Counted from the stretch's first letter, positions 18,663 through 29,419 are shown. The stretch: 64,000 nt of DNA from Stenotrophomonas africana (GCF_013004645.1 NZ_JABEME010000009.1:62001-126000), one strand, 5' to 3'. Program-made: numbers and translations. Notes: generated by a model from the sequence alone, not told the origin.

Positions 18663-18932
18663 TCAGGCTTCCGGGGTGAAGCCTGCCGGCTTTTCCGCGT
18701 CCTTCTCGAACAGGAACTTGACCAGTTCGCCTTCAAGGAACGCGCGATGTTCCGGCGTACGCGGCGACAGGCGGTTCTCGTTGATCAACATGGTCTGGTG
18801 CGCCAGCCACGCAGCCCAGGCCTGCTTGCCGATGTTGTTGAAGATGCGCTGGCCCAGCTCGCCGGGGTAGGGCACGAAGTCCAGGCCCTCGGCATCGCGT
18901 TGTTCGTACTGGCAGAAGACGGTTCGGGGCAT
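18663..18932 (-). CDS. yggX: YggX, oxidative Fe(II)-trafficking protein
   Basis: An 89-residue YggX-family protein with the conserved start [18 protein letters not shown], including the single early Cys, and the [21 protein letters not shown] core. YggX protects Fe-S clusters from oxidants and is commonly encoded with mutY, as here. I chose ATG 18932 to match the family's N-terminus; a GTG 9 bases upstream overlaps the mutY stop. It lies 5 bases after mutY, so the two form an operon. Confidence 0.93.
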   Translation of the reverse strand: MPRTVFCQYEQRDAEGLDFVPYPGELGQRIFNNIGKQAWAAWLAHQTMLINENRLSPRTPEHRAFLEGELVKFLFEKDAEKPAGFTPEA

Positions 18933-18937
18933 GGCGC

Positions 18938-20062
18938 TCACTCGTGGTTGCGGGGTTTCTTGGAAGTTCGTTTTGGCGTCTTGATCGTCGCGCCGTCGAG
19001 CAGTTTGCGGATCGGCGCGGGCAGGCCCAGCGCGGGCAATTCAGCGTAGGCGACCCAGCGCAACGTGGGTTCTTCCACGCGCAGGCCGTTCACCTGGCGC
19101 GCCAGTACCTGCAGGTGCAGCCTGTAGTGGCTGAAGGTGTGCTGCAGTACTGGCAGCTCCTCGGCATCTTCCAGCGAGCCATCGACATGGGCATCGAACC
19201 AGTCCTGCAGCACGCTGCCGGCGTCGGCCTGCGGCAGTGTCCACAGCTGCGCCCAGATGCCGGTGTCCGGCCGCTTCTGCAGCAGCACGCGCTGCTGGGC
19301 GTCGCGCAGCAGCAGGGCCACTGCTTCGCGCTCGGGCAGGGTCCTGCTGGGCTTGGGCGTGGGTAGTTCAGCGGTGCGGCCTTCGCGGCGCGCCACGCAC
19401 GCGTCCTGCAGCGGGCAGATCACGCAGGCGGGTCTGGCGCGGCTGCACACGGTCGCGCCCAGGTCCATCTGTGCCTGGGTGTAATCGGCCATGCGCCCGG
19501 CCGGCACCTGCGCCACGTGCGCCTCGGCGATCGCCCACAACTGCTTCTCGATGGCCGGCAGGCCCGGGAAGCCCTCGATGCCGTGGTAGCGGCTGAGCAC
19601 GCGCTTGACGTTGCCGTCGAGGATCGCGAACGGGTCGTTCCAGGCTTGGCTGAGGATCGCGCCAGCGGTGCTGCGGCCGATGCCGGGCAGGGCATGCAAT
19701 GCATCGAAATCGCGCGGCAGGTCGCCGTCGTGCAGTTCCACGCAGCGCTTTGCAGCGGCATGCAGATTGCGTGCACGGGCGTAGTAGCCGAGCCCGGCCC
19801 ACTGCGCCATCACCGCGTCGTTGCTGGCGGCGGCGAGGTCGGGCAGGGTCGGGAAGTGCTGCAGGAACCGCTGGAAGTACGGGATGACCGTGGCCACCTG
19901 GGTCTGCTGCAGCATGATTTCCGACAACCAGACCCGATAGGGGCTGCGCGGATGCTGCCAGGGCAGGTCGTGGCGACCGTGGGCGTCGAACCAGTGCAGC
20001 AGGCGGGCGACGAAGTCGTCTTGCTGGGCAGTGCTGGCGCTGGCGTGCGGCTGGCGGGGCAT
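18938..20062 (-). CDS. mutY: A/G-specific adenine DNA glycosylase
   Basis: A 374-residue MutY that removes adenine mispaired with 8-oxoguanine. The helix-hairpin-helix glycosylase core shows [13 protein letters not shown], with the catalytic Glu, and [12 protein letters not shown] followed by the catalytic-Asp region. The C-x6-C-x2-C-x5-C cluster motif is present ([17 protein letters not shown]). The C-terminal NUDIX-like domain covers about residues 235-355. It is the upstream partner of yggX in a two-gene operon. Confidence 0.97.
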   Translation of the reverse strand: MPRQPHASASTAQQDDFVARLLHWFDAHGRHDLPWQHPRSPYRVWLSEIMLQQTQVATVIPYFQRFLQHFPTLPDLAAASNDAVMAQWAGLGYYARARNLHAAAKRCVELHDGDLPRDFDALHALPGIGRSTAGAILSQAWNDPFAILDGNVKRVLSRYHGIEGFPGLPAIEKQLWAIAEAHVAQVPAGRMADYTQAQMDLGATVCSRARPACVICPLQDACVARREGRTAELPTPKPSRTLPEREAVALLLRDAQQRVLLQKRPDTGIWAQLWTLPQADAGSVLQDWFDAHVDGSLEDAEELPVLQHTFSHYRLHLQVLARQVNGLRVEEPTLRWVAYAELPALGLPAPIRKLLDGATIKTPKRTSKKPRNHE

Positions 20063-20079
20063 CGGTGTTCCAGAGAGGC

Positions 20080-20134
20080 AGCCACCCGTAGTGTGGCTCT
20101 ACCGGATCGCAGTAGAGCCACGCCTTGCGTGGCT
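20080..20134. repeat. SMAG inverted pair
   Basis: A reverse copy ending CTAC at 20102 and a forward copy starting GTAGAGCCACGCC at 20112 lie in the 82-base gap between ftsY and mutY, both minus-strand genes. Confidence 0.8.
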
Positions 20135-20144
20135 GCGCGGTGTA

Positions 20145-21461
20145 TCAGCCGCCCAGCGCTTCGGGCAGCAGGGCGTCGACGAAGGCTTCCGGGTCGAACA
20201 CGCGCAGGTCTTCCGGGCGCTCGCCGATGCCGGCGAAACGGATCGGAATGCCGAACTCGCGGGCCAGTGCGAACACCACGCCACCCTTGGCGGTGCCGTC
20301 CAGCTTGGTCACCACCAAACCGGTCACGTTCACCGCGGCATTGAACTGGCGCAACTGCGACAGCGCGTTCTGGCCGGTGGTGCCGTCGATCACCATCAAC
20401 ACCTCGTGCGGTGCAGTAGCGTCGATCTTGCCGAGCACGCGGCGGATCTTGCCCAGCTCGTTCATCAGACCGGACTGGGTGTGCAGGCGGCCGGCGGTAT
20501 CGGCGATCAGCACCGAGGTGCCACGGGCCTTGCCGGCCTGCAGCGCATCGAATGCCACCGAAGCGGCATCCGCGTTCTGCCCCTGCGCGACCACGGCCAC
20601 GCCGTTGCGCTCGCCCCAGGCCTGCAACTGGGCCACGGCGGCGGCACGGAAGGTGTCACCGGCGGCCAGCATCAGGCTGTGGCCATCGTCCTTGAAGCGC
20701 TTGGCCAGCTTGCCGATGGTGGTGGTCTTGCCGACGCCGTTGACGCCGACGGTCAGCACCACGAAGGGCTTGGCGTTGCGGTCGATCACCAGCGGCTTGG
20801 CCACCGGCTGCAGGATTGCGATCAGCTCGGCGCGCAGCGCGGCCAGCAGTGCATTGGCGTCGGCGAACTCGCGCGACTTCATGCGCTTGCGCAGGCCCTC
20901 GACCAGGTCGGTGGTGGCACCTACGCCGACATCGGCGGTGATCAGTGCGGTTTCCAGCTCGTCCAGCAGGTCGTCGTCGAGCTTGGGGTTGCGCGAGAAC
21001 AGGCCACCGAAGCTGCGCGCGATGACGCTGTTGCGCAGGCGCTCGCGCCAGCCGGGCTTGCCGGCAGGCGCCGGAACGGCGTCGACCGAGGCGGCGGCAG
21101 GCAGATCGTCGGTGACAGGTGTGGGGGTGGGCTCAGGCAGCGGTGCGGGTGCCGGTTCGATGGCCGGGGCCGCGACGGGGGCGACGTCGATCTGCGCCGT
21201 GGGTGCAGGAGCTGCCGGAACCGGTGCGACTGGAGCCGGAACCACCGGGGTCGGCTCGACAGCGTTCGGAACGATGGCTGCGGGGGGCGGCTCGACCGGT
21301 GCGGGCTCGGCCGGTACGGCTACCGGTGCCGGCTCCTTGTCCTCGACCGGCGCGGCCGACGGGAACGCCGCCGCCAGCTCTTCAGCCGAGTAGTGCTGGG
21401 TCTTGGGTGCCTCCGTTGCGGGGGCATCCTGGGGCTTCTTGCGGCGGAAAAAACTGAGCAT
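20145..21461 (-). CDS. ftsY: Signal recognition particle receptor FtsY
   Basis: A 438-residue SRP receptor GTPase. The N-terminal A domain (to about residue 135) is very rich in Ala, Pro and Val and starts with the membrane-binding MLSFFRRKKP. The NG domain carries G1 GVNGVGKTTTIGKLA, the DTAGRLH switch and TKLDGTAKGG. FtsY docks the SRP-ribosome complex at the inner membrane. I chose the ATG giving MLSFFRRKK; a start two codons upstream is possible. Confidence 0.96.
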   Translation of the reverse strand: MLSFFRRKKPQDAPATEAPKTQHYSAEELAAAFPSAAPVEDKEPAPVAVPAEPAPVEPPPAAIVPNAVEPTPVVPAPVAPVPAAPAPTAQIDVAPVAAPAIEPAPAPLPEPTPTPVTDDLPAAASVDAVPAPAGKPGWRERLRNSVIARSFGGLFSRNPKLDDDLLDELETALITADVGVGATTDLVEGLRKRMKSREFADANALLAALRAELIAILQPVAKPLVIDRNAKPFVVLTVGVNGVGKTTTIGKLAKRFKDDGHSLMLAAGDTFRAAAVAQLQAWGERNGVAVVAQGQNADAASVAFDALQAGKARGTSVLIADTAGRLHTQSGLMNELGKIRRVLGKIDATAPHEVLMVIDGTTGQNALSQLRQFNAAVNVTGLVVTKLDGTAKGGVVFALAREFGIPIRFAGIGERPEDLRVFDPEAFVDALLPEALGG

Positions 21462-21590
21462 TGGCAAAAGGCGCTGAAATCAGAGGGATATGCTACCACT
21501 CGGGCCTGTCGGGCCGATGTGGACTCAAGGTCGCGGCCCGCCGGCCGTTAACCGGTCCGGAGGGCTGCGCAGGGCGGCCCGGAGACCGCC

Positions 21591-21890
21591 ATGAACAACG
21601 TGATGGGAATCGCCCTCAGCGGGATGCGTGTGGCCCAGCAGGGCGTGCAGGTGGCCGCGCACAACGTGGCCAACCTGGCGACTCCCGATGCCCAACGCCT
21701 GCAGCTGCAGCGTAGTGCGGTGGAGCAGGGCGGGGTGCAGGCTTCGGTGACGTCCATTGGCGCCGATACCCGCGCACCGCTGGGTGATCTGCTGGCGGCG
21801 AAAGCCGAGGTGGTGGCCTTCGCCGCCAATGCCACGGTGATCCGCCGCCAGGACCAGATGCTGGGCTCGCTGCTGGATCGCGAGGTCTGA
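21591..21890 (+). CDS. Orphan flagellar basal-body rod-like protein
   Basis: A 99-residue protein whose N-terminus (MGIALSGMRVAQQGVQVAAH followed by NVANLATPDAQ) resembles the Flg_bb_rod domain of FlgB/FlgC/FlgG rod and hook proteins, which have ASGMxAQxxxxxxxANNLAN. It is too short for a normal rod protein, with no C-terminal counterpart domain unless AKAEVVAFAANATVIRRQDQ plays that part. No flagellar gene is nearby; it is divergent from ftsY. It could be a decayed or repurposed rod fragment. Function unknown. Confidence 0.7.
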   Translation: MNNVMGIALSGMRVAQQGVQVAAHNVANLATPDAQRLQLQRSAVEQGGVQASVTSIGADTRAPLGDLLAAKAEVVAFAANATVIRRQDQMLGSLLDREV

Positions 21891-21903
21891 GCAGCCCACT
21901 TCG

Positions 21904-22021
21904 GTAGGTGCCAACCGCCGCCCCAGGTGGGGGCCAACCTTGGTTGGCATGCTCGACCCGCCCTGGTAGGTGCCAACCTTGGTTGGCACTCATGGAGCAG
22001 TCGAGCATGGCTCGACTCTAC
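21904..22021. repeat. Cluster of three SMAG-type hairpins
   Basis: GTAG-headed copies begin at 21904 and 21966 (the latter with the clean hairpin TGCCAACCTTGGTTGGCA), and a reverse copy ends CTAC at 22021. They fill the gap between the convergent rod-like gene and htpG. Confidence 0.75.
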
Positions 22022-22058
22022 AAAAGCGCGTCACCAAGGTTGGCCTCCATCCTGTCAA

Positions 22059-23951
22059 TCAGGCCGACAGCTCCAGCAGCAGCTTGTTCAGGCGCGCCAC
22101 ATAGGCGCCCGGGTCCTTCAGGCTGTCACCGGCGGCCAGTGCGGCCTGGTCGAACAGCACCCGGCCCAGATCATCGAAACGCGCGCCATCGGCTTCGGCA
22201 TCGAGCTTGGCGATCAGCGGGTGGCCCGGATTGATTTCCAGCACCGGCTTGCTGTCCGGCACCTTCTGCCCGCTGGCTTCCAGGATCTGGCGCATCTGCA
22301 GGCCCAGGTCCTGTTCGCCGATGGCCAGCACCGCCGGAGAATCGGTCAGGCGGTGCGACACGCGCACTTCGGCCACGTCATCGCCCAGCACCGTCTTCAG
22401 GCGCTCGACCAGGCCCTGCTTGTCCTTGGCGGCTGCTTCCTGTTCCTGCTTGTCGGCCTCGCTTTCCAGCGCGCCCAGGTCGAGGTCGCCACGAGCGATG
22501 TCGACGAAGCCCTTGCCGTCGAAATCGGTCAGGTAGCCCATGAGCCACTCGTCGATGCGGTCGGTCAGCAGCAGCACTTCCACGCCCTTCTTGCGGAACA
22601 CTTCCAGGTGCGGGCTGTTGCGCACCTGGCTGTAGCTCTCGCCGGTCAGGTAGTAGATCTTGTCCTGGCCTTCGGCCATGCGGCCGAGGTAATCGGCCAG
22701 CGACACGGTCTGTGCATCGCCGTCGCCACGGGTGGAGGCGAAGCGCAGCAGGCCGGCCACCTTCTCGCGGTTGTTGTAGTCCTCGGCCGGACCTTCCTTC
22801 AGCACCTGGCCGAATTCCTTCCAGAACGTGGCGTACTGCTCCGGCTTGTCGGTGGCCAGCTTTTCCAGCATGTCCAGCGAGCGCTTGGTCAGCGCCGCCT
22901 TCATCGAATCGATGACCGGGCCGGACTGCAGGATCTCGCGCGAGACATTCAGCGACAGGTCGTTGGAATCGACCACGCCCTTGATGAAGCGCAGGTACAG
23001 CGGCAGGAACTGCTCGGCCTGGTCCATCACGAACACGCGCTGCACGTACAGTTTCAGGCCCTTGGGCGCGTCGCGGTGGTACAGGTCGAACGGCGCGCGG
23101 CCGGGCACGTAAAGCAGCGAGGTGTACTCCAGCTTGCCTTCGACCTTGTTGTGGCTCCACGCCAGCGGATCGCTGTGGTCGTGCGCCACGTGCTTGTAGA
23201 ACTCGGTGTACTCGGCGTCGCTGATCTCGGTGCGCGGACGGGTCCACAGCGCGCTGGCGCGATTGACGGTTTCCCATTCGACCGCGGCGCCTTCTTCGCC
23301 ACCTTCCTTCGGCATCTGGATCGGAAGGCCGATATGGTCCGAATACTTCTTGAGGATGCTGCGCAGGCGCCAGCCGTCGGCGAAATCATGCTCGCCGTCC
23401 TTCAGGTGCAGCACGATGCGGGTGCCGCGCTCGGCCTTGTCGACAGTGGCCACGTCGAAATCGCCTTCGCCGCGCGAGGTCCAGCGCACGCCTTCGCCTG
23501 CAGCCAGGCCGGCGCGGCGCGAGGTCACTTCCACTTCGTCGGCAACGATGAAGGCGCTGTAGAAGCCGACGCCGAACTGGCCGATCAGCTGCGAATCCTT
23601 CTTCTGGTCGCCGGACAGCTGGCGCAGGAAATCGCCGGTGCCGGACTTGGCGATCGTGCCGAGATGGGCAATGGCCTCGGCGCGGCTCATGCCGATGCCG
23701 TTGTCTTCGATGGTGATGGTGTGCGCGGCGGGGTCGAAGCTGACGCGCACGCGCAGCTCGCTGTCGCCTTCCAGCAGGGCCGGCTGGGTCAGGGCCTCGA
23801 AGCGCAGCTTGTCGGCGGCGTCGGCGGCATTGGAGACCAGCTCGCGCAGGAAGATTTCCTTGTTGGAGTACAGCGAGTGGATCATCAGCTGCAGCAGCTG
23901 CTTGACTTCGGTCTGGAAGCCAAGGGTTTCGGTCTGGATGGTGTCGGTCAT
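22059..23951 (-). CDS. htpG: HSP90-family chaperone HtpG
   Basis: A 630-residue cytosolic ATP-dependent chaperone. The GHKL ATPase domain is visible at the N-terminus: [45 protein letters not shown] and the lid-side [11 protein letters not shown]. Middle and C-terminal dimerisation domains follow at the usual length. I start it at ATG 23951 ([12 protein letters not shown]); the frame is open a further 86 codons upstream, but that part is low-complexity translation of intergenic repeats. Confidence 0.97.
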   Translation of the reverse strand: MTDTIQTETLGFQTEVKQLLQLMIHSLYSNKEIFLRELVSNAADAADKLRFEALTQPALLEGDSELRVRVSFDPAAHTITIEDNGIGMSRAEAIAHLGTIAKSGTGDFLRQLSGDQKKDSQLIGQFGVGFYSAFIVADEVEVTSRRAGLAAGEGVRWTSRGEGDFDVATVDKAERGTRIVLHLKDGEHDFADGWRLRSILKKYSDHIGLPIQMPKEGGEEGAAVEWETVNRASALWTRPRTEISDAEYTEFYKHVAHDHSDPLAWSHNKVEGKLEYTSLLYVPGRAPFDLYHRDAPKGLKLYVQRVFVMDQAEQFLPLYLRFIKGVVDSNDLSLNVSREILQSGPVIDSMKAALTKRSLDMLEKLATDKPEQYATFWKEFGQVLKEGPAEDYNNREKVAGLLRFASTRGDGDAQTVSLADYLGRMAEGQDKIYYLTGESYSQVRNSPHLEVFRKKGVEVLLLTDRIDEWLMGYLTDFDGKGFVDIARGDLDLGALESEADKQEQEAAAKDKQGLVERLKTVLGDDVAEVRVSHRLTDSPAVLAIGEQDLGLQMRQILEASGQKVPDSKPVLEINPGHPLIAKLDAEADGARFDDLGRVLFDQAALAAGDSLKDPGAYVARLNKLLLELSA

Positions 23952-24074
23952 CGATAGGGCTCCATGTGCAATGCCGCGCCAGCGCGTGCGGCCTCGCCAA
24001 GGGGTATGGCTGATTGTCCCGAAATCAAGGGGTTGTTCGGCAGGGCTTGCAGCCCTGCACCTGCAGAGGCCGAA

Positions 24075-24100
24075 GCAACAGCAACAGCAACAGCAACAGC
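24075..24100 (+). repeat. Short tandem repeat (GCAACA)4
   Basis: Four perfect GCAACA hexamers plus GC sit in the 652-base gene-free gap between htpG and rsmD. Such a tract can vary in copy number. It is not inside a supported gene. Confidence 0.8.
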
Positions 24101-24116
24101 GGGCGTTCCGTGGGAT

Positions 24117-24220
24117 GGCGGGTCGGTGTGGGTTGGCAGGACACGCCGTGAACCCGTCCCTGGGGGCTCGATGGCGCCATCCATGGCGCCAACGGTCCTG
24201 CCAACCCACACCGCCCCGCC
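24117..24220. repeat. Long inverted repeat with inner dyad
   Basis: The arms at about 24117-24141 and 24195-24220 (GTGTGGGTTGGCAGGAC and its inverse) enclose an interior containing the dyad ATGGCGCCATCCATGGCGCC. Part of the interior matches 3787-3822 in the edd-eda gap on the opposite strand. This is a repeat family of unknown function, distinct from SMAG. Confidence 0.7.
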
Positions 24221-24244
24221 TCTGACAGGTTCACGCGGCTGTTG

Positions 24245-24269
24245 GTAGGTGTCGACCTTGGTCGACACC
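24245..24269 (+). repeat. SMAG hairpin
   Basis: A GTAG-headed monomer with the hairpin GGTGTCGACCTTGGTCGACA. It lies between two unrelated palindromes in the htpG-rsmD gap. Confidence 0.75.
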
Positions 24270-24292
24270 TCTGTCAGATATCGAAATAAAAC

Positions 24293-24335
24293 TGGGGTCA
24301 GATCCGTTTTCCGCAGGAAAACGGATCTGACCCCA
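24293..24335. repeat. GGGGTC-family hairpin, perfect 20-bp stem
   Basis: The arms TGGGGTCAGATCCGTTTTCC and their exact inverse flank a GCA loop. Related hairpins with the same outer arms but different inner stems are at 29476-29514 and 29955-29993. Confidence 0.8.
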
Positions 24336-24370
24336 AGAGCCGTTCCGACAGATCGCAGGAAACTGTCGAA

Positions 24371-24472
24371 GGCGGGGTGGGTCCGGTTGAGGGGGCGTGA
24401 GCCGCATGGATGCGGCGACCGAGCTTACATGGACGTACTTGCAGCGTCCCCCTCGACCGGACCCACCCCGCC
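24371..24472. repeat. Long composite inverted repeat (copy 2 of 2)
   Basis: The arms GGCGGGGTGGGTCCGG and inverse enclose, on the minus strand, the same core as at 2691-2725 (CTGCAAGTACGTCC, TAAGCTCGGTCGCCGC). It is shorter than the 2.7-kb copy. The arms differ in sequence between the two copies but remain paired. Confidence 0.7.
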
Positions 24473-24603
24473 AACCCACGGATAGCCGGCTTTTGCCGTT
24501 GCTTCGGCCGTTGCCATGGCTTCGACGGGTGCCGGGCGCCGCCCGGCCGAACTACAATCCTGCTCATGCTGAATTTCTCGAATACCCCCCGCCGGGGGCG
24601 CCA

Positions 24604-25718
<1,115 letters not shown>

Positions 25719-25778
25719 GCCCTGCTGTACCCGCACCCCATTACGTACAACACCACGCACCATTCCGGGAGGAAACCC

Positions 25779-26270
25779 ATGAACACCACCATGCGCGCGA
25801 TGCTGATCGCTTCGTTGGCCCTGGCCTTCACCGCCTGCAAGAAGGAAGAGGCCGCTCCGGTCGACGAGGCCAAGCAGGCCCTGGTCGCTCCGTCCAAGGA
25901 CGACGATGCAGGCTGGAAGAAGTACCTGCAGGAAGTGGCGATCCAGAACATGGGCAACATCACCAACAGTCCGTTCCTGTACTACCTCTCGCCGGAATCG
26001 GACCCGGACTTCCAGGCCAAGTACGAGCGCCAGACCGAGAGCGCGACCCAGGCCGTGGCCCGTGGCGTGCAGCCGGGCAACATGCTGGCCTTCGGTTCGT
26101 CGGCCTCGGGCAAGATGGCTGACATGATCCAGGCCGTCTTCAAGGACGTGTCGCCGGATTCGATGAAGGGCGTGCGCGTCGTCTTCATCGGCCAGTCGGC
26201 CGACAACGCCCGCGTACAGGCTGCGATCCAGCCGACCGGTGCCGAGTACATTTTCGTCGAAGCCAAGTAA
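25779..26270 (+). CDS. Conserved lipoprotein of unknown function
   Basis: A 163-residue exported protein with a clear signal peptide and lipobox (LALAFTAC, Cys20) followed by the charged KKEEAAPVDEAKQ. A GGGAGG ribosome binding site precedes the ATG. The remainder is soluble, with the segment GVRVVFIGQSADNARVQAAI near the C-terminus suggesting an alpha/beta fold. I do not recognise a family with known function. It is a separate unit between coaD and the ferredoxin gene. Confidence 0.75.
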   Translation: MNTTMRAMLIASLALAFTACKKEEAAPVDEAKQALVAPSKDDDAGWKKYLQEVAIQNMGNITNSPFLYYLSPESDPDFQAKYERQTESATQAVARGVQPGNMLAFGSSASGKMADMIQAVFKDVSPDSMKGVRVVFIGQSADNARVQAAIQPTGAEYIFVEAK

Positions 26271-26402
26271 TACCGAGCCATGGCGGCCATGCTCCGGCAT
26301 GGCCCGGGCGGCGTCCTGCAAGGGCGCCGCTGATGACCTGACCGGCCCGCGCGCCCGCGCTGGCCGGTCCTTTGTCCCAGGGCGCGGGCGAGGAGTATCG
26401 CC

Positions 26403-26684
26403 GTGTCGCTGAAAATCAACGAGCTCTGCGTCAACTGCGACGTATGCGAGCCGGCCTGCCCGAACCAGGCCATTGCGATGGGTGAAACCATCTACGTGAT
26501 CGACCCTGCGCGCTGCACCGAATGCGTGGGTCATTTCGACGAGCCACAGTGCGTGGTCGTCTGCCCGGTCGAGTGCATCGACCCGGATCCGGAGATCGTG
26601 GAAACGGAAGACCAGCTGCTGGCCAAGCTGCGCAAGTTGCAGCACGATCACCCCGAACTCTACGCGGAGCCCCCATCCGAATGA
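26403..26684 (+). CDS. yfhL: YfhL-type 2[4Fe-4S] ferredoxin
   Basis: A 93-residue ferredoxin. Cluster I is C-x2-C-x2-C-x3-C (CVNCDVCEPACP); cluster II is the long-loop form C-x2-C-x8-C-x3-C (CTECVGHFDEPQCVVVCP), typical of the Allochromatium/YfhL type of low-potential ferredoxin. Its stop overlaps the ggt start codon by 4 bases (ATGA), an unusual partner that may reflect coupling only. The electron-transfer partner is not evident from the neighbourhood. Confidence 0.93.
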   Translation: MSLKINELCVNCDVCEPACPNQAIAMGETIYVIDPARCTECVGHFDEPQCVVVCPVECIDPDPEIVETEDQLLAKLRKLQHDHPELYAEPPSE

Positions 26685-28411
26685 AGACGCTGATCGTCCG
26701 CCCCCTGTTGCTGCTCGGCCTGCTGCTGAGCCCGATGGCCTGGGCAGACAGCCCGGCCCGTGCCGAGCGCCCCGACGGCGCAGCCATTGCCAGCGGCCAC
26801 GCGCTGGCCACCCAGGCCGGCATCGACATCCTGGCGCAGGGCGGCAACGCCTTCGACGCCGCGGTGGCGGTGTCGTCCACGCTGGCGGTGGTCGAGCCGA
26901 TCAGTTCCGGACTGGGCGGCGGCGGCTTCTTCCTGCTGCACGACGCGGCCACCGGCAAGGACGTGATGCTGGATGCTCGCGAGACCGCACCGGCCGCGGC
27001 AACTCCGCAGGCCTTCCTCGACAAGCAGGGCAACCTGGACCGTGATCGTTCGGTCAACGGCGCCTGGTCGGCCGGTATTCCCGGCTTGCCTGCAGCGCTG
27101 GTCGAGCTGTCGGCCAAGCACGGCAAGCTGCCGTTGTCGGCCTCGCTGCAGCCGGCGATCCGCATCGCGCGCGAAGGCTTCCCGGTGTACGACCGCATGG
27201 CCAAGGGCTATGCCTCGCGTCGCGAAGTGATGGAACGCTACCCCGGCACCCGTGAGGTCTACCTGCGCAACGGCAAGCCGATCGCCAGCGGCGACCTGTT
27301 CAAGCAGCCGGAACTGGCACAGACGCTGGAGCGACTGGCTGCGGGGGGCTTCGATGGTTTCTACAAGGGCCAGACCGGCAAGCTGCTGCTGGCCGGCGTG
27401 AAGCAGGCCGGCGGCCAGTGGACCGCTGAAGAGCTGGCCGGCTACCGCGTGAAGCAGCGCGAGCCGATCGTGTTCAACTACAACGGGTGGAAGATCACCA
27501 CCGCGCCGCCGCCGTCGTCCGGCGGCATCGCGCTGGCCAGCATGCTGCAGATCCTGGAAGGCTGGGACATCAGGAAGATGGACCCGGCACATCGCACCCA
27601 TCTGGTGGTGGAGTCGATGCGTCGCGCCTACCGCGACCGCACCTTCTTCCTCGGCGATCCGGACTTCGTGCAGATTCCGCAGAAGGTGCTGACCAGCAAG
27701 GATTACGCACAGGGCCTGCGCGCGACCATCCATCCGGAAAAGGCCACGCCCAGCGACCTGCTGTCGGGCAACCCGACGCCGCTGGAAGACGACGAGACCA
27801 CGCACTTCTCGATCATCGACCGTGACGGCAACCGTGTCGGCGCCACCCAGACCGTCAATCTGCTTTACGGCTCGGGGCTGATTCCCAAGGGCACCGGCGT
27901 GCTGCTGAACAACGAGATGGACGACTTCGCACTGAAGCCGGGCACGCCCAATGCGTTCGGCGTGATGGGCTATGAAGCCAATGCGCCGAGGGCGGGCAAG
28001 CGCATGCTCAGCTCGATGACGCCGACCTTCATGGAGAACGCCGACAAGGTGGTGGTGCTGGGCACCCCCGGTGGCAGTCGCATCATCACCATGGTGCTGC
28101 TGGGCATCCTGGGCTACGACGACGGCCTGGACGCGCAGCAGGTTGCCGCGCTGCCGCGCTACCACCACCAGTGGCTGCCGGACCTGATCGAAGCCGAGGA
28201 CGATGCGTTCGACGCGGCGACGGTGAAGCAGCTGCAGGCCATGGGTCACAAGATCGACCTGCCGGGCGACGTTGCCGCCGGTGGCCGCGGTTCCAGCCAC
28301 GTGTGGGGCAACCTGCAGACCGTGGAATGGGACCGCAAGGCGAACAAGCTGTTCGGCGGCAGCGACCCGCGCAATCCGGTGGGCAGTGCCCAGGTCGTAC
28401 CGGTACGCTGA
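26681..28411 (+). CDS. ggt: Gamma-glutamyltransferase, periplasmic
   Basis: A 576-residue Ntn-hydrolase precursor. A signal peptide (to about residue 23, SPMAWADS) exports it. GGNAFDAAVAVSSTLAVVEP and SGLGGGGFFLLHD are the family's N-terminal blocks. Autoprocessing should occur before the Thr of DDETTHFSIID to give large and small subunits, and the later GGSRIITMVLLGIL forms part of the oxyanion region. It cleaves glutathione and other gamma-glutamyl compounds. The ATG overlaps the ferredoxin stop; a rho-independent terminator follows. Confidence 0.95.
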   Translation: MKTLIVRPLLLLGLLLSPMAWADSPARAERPDGAAIASGHALATQAGIDILAQGGNAFDAAVAVSSTLAVVEPISSGLGGGGFFLLHDAATGKDVMLDARETAPAAATPQAFLDKQGNLDRDRSVNGAWSAGIPGLPAALVELSAKHGKLPLSASLQPAIRIAREGFPVYDRMAKGYASRREVMERYPGTREVYLRNGKPIASGDLFKQPELAQTLERLAAGGFDGFYKGQTGKLLLAGVKQAGGQWTAEELAGYRVKQREPIVFNYNGWKITTAPPPSSGGIALASMLQILEGWDIRKMDPAHRTHLVVESMRRAYRDRTFFLGDPDFVQIPQKVLTSKDYAQGLRATIHPEKATPSDLLSGNPTPLEDDETTHFSIIDRDGNRVGATQTVNLLYGSGLIPKGTGVLLNNEMDDFALKPGTPNAFGVMGYEANAPRAGKRMLSSMTPTFMENADKVVVLGTPGGSRIITMVLLGILGYDDGLDAQQVAALPRYHHQWLPDLIEAEDDAFDAATVKQLQAMGHKIDLPGDVAAGGRGSSHVWGNLQTVEWDRKANKLFGGSDPRNPVGSAQVVPVR

Positions 28412-28454
28412 TCCGGTCGTGCCGGCCGTTGGCCGGCAATCTGGCCGATTACCG

Positions 28455-28488
28455 AAACCCCGCCTTTGCCGGCGGGGTTTTCTGTTTT
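28455..28488 (+). terminator. Rho-independent terminator after ggt
   Basis: The stem AAACCCCGCC/GGCGGGGTTT with a six-base loop is followed by TCTGTTTT. It lies 44 bases past the ggt stop and just upstream of the next gene's promoter region. Confidence 0.85.
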
Positions 28489-28531
28489 CCTCCTAGCGAT
28501 TATTTAACGAGCCGGCGCCGATAATCGACGC

Positions 28532-29419
28532 ATGAAACTCTGGTCTATTCGTGGAAACTCGCAGCGCCTCGACGGCGGCGCGATGTTCGGCAACGCGCCG
28601 CGTGCGTTGTGGGAAAAATGGGCGGCACCGGACGAGCTCAATCGCATCGAGCTGGCCTGCCGTGCACTGCTTGCCAGCCCGCTGGAAGGCAAGACCGTGC
28701 TGTTTGAAACCGGTATCGGCGCGTTCTTCGATCCGCGCATGCGCGAGCGCTATGGCGTGCAGGAAAGCCAGCACGTGCTGATCGATTCGCTGCGCGAAGC
28801 CGGCTTCGAGCACGAGGATATCGACGTAGTGGTGCTCAGCCACCTGCACTTCGATCATGCCGGTGGCCTGCTGGCGGCGTGGAGCGAGGGTCGCGAGCCG
28901 GAACTGCTGTTCCCCAACGCAACCTACGTGGTCGGCGCGCAGCATTGGCAGCGCGCCGTGCAGCCACACCCGCGCGACCGCGCCAGCTTCATTCCGGAAC
29001 TGCCCGGCCTGCTGCAGGCCAGTGGCCGTCTGGAAGTGGTGGACGGTGAATACTCCAAGGCGTTGGGGCGCAGCGTACGCTTCAGCTACAGCGACGGGCA
29101 CACACCGGGGCTGATGCTGGCCGAGATCGTCGGCCATGCGCAGGCCGGCGAGGGGCCGCATGGCGGCGTGGTGTTCTGCGCCGACCTGATTCCCGGCCGT
29201 TCATGGGTGCACGTGCCGATCACCATGGGCTATGACCGCAACGCCGAGCTGCTGATCGACGAGAAGCGGCAGTTCCTCGAAGACAAGCTGGCGCGCAACG
29301 TGCGTCTGTTCTTCACCCACGACCCGCAGGTGGCACTGGCGCAGCTGGGCCGCGATGACAAGGGTCGTTTCGTGACCCTGCACGAGCAGGGCGAACTGAA
29401 GGCGCGCGCGCTGGGGTGA
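28532..29419 (+). CDS. MBL-fold metal-dependent hydrolase
   Basis: A 295-residue metallo-beta-lactamase-fold protein with the zinc motif HxHxDH in [14 protein letters not shown], a later His in SYSDGHTPG and [11 protein letters not shown] supplying the bridging Asp. The final metal His is probably in [12 protein letters not shown]. This resembles the large quinoprotein/lactonase-like MBL class; the substrate cannot be assigned. No signal peptide is visible, so it is probably cytosolic. It stands alone, with a GGGGTC hairpin beyond its stop. Confidence 0.88.
   Translation: MKLWSIRGNSQRLDGGAMFGNAPRALWEKWAAPDELNRIELACRALLASPLEGKTVLFETGIGAFFDPRMRERYGVQESQHVLIDSLREAGFEHEDIDVVVLSHLHFDHAGGLLAAWSEGREPELLFPNATYVVGAQHWQRAVQPHPRDRASFIPELPGLLQASGRLEVVDGEYSKALGRSVRFSYSDGHTPGLMLAEIVGHAQAGEGPHGGVVFCADLIPGRSWVHVPITMGYDRNAELLIDEKRQFLEDKLARNVRLFFTHDPQVALAQLGRDDKGRFVTLHEQGELKARALG

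Noticed and set aside
23952-24209. N-terminal extension of HtpG containing a run of Cys codons
   Set aside because: It is translation of the GCAACA tandem repeat and inverted repeats; HtpG normally begins near the chosen ATG.
24293-24335. CRISPR repeat or attachment site
   Set aside because: Copies are single hairpins with variable stems, not regularly spaced and without spacers, cas genes or an adjacent integrase.
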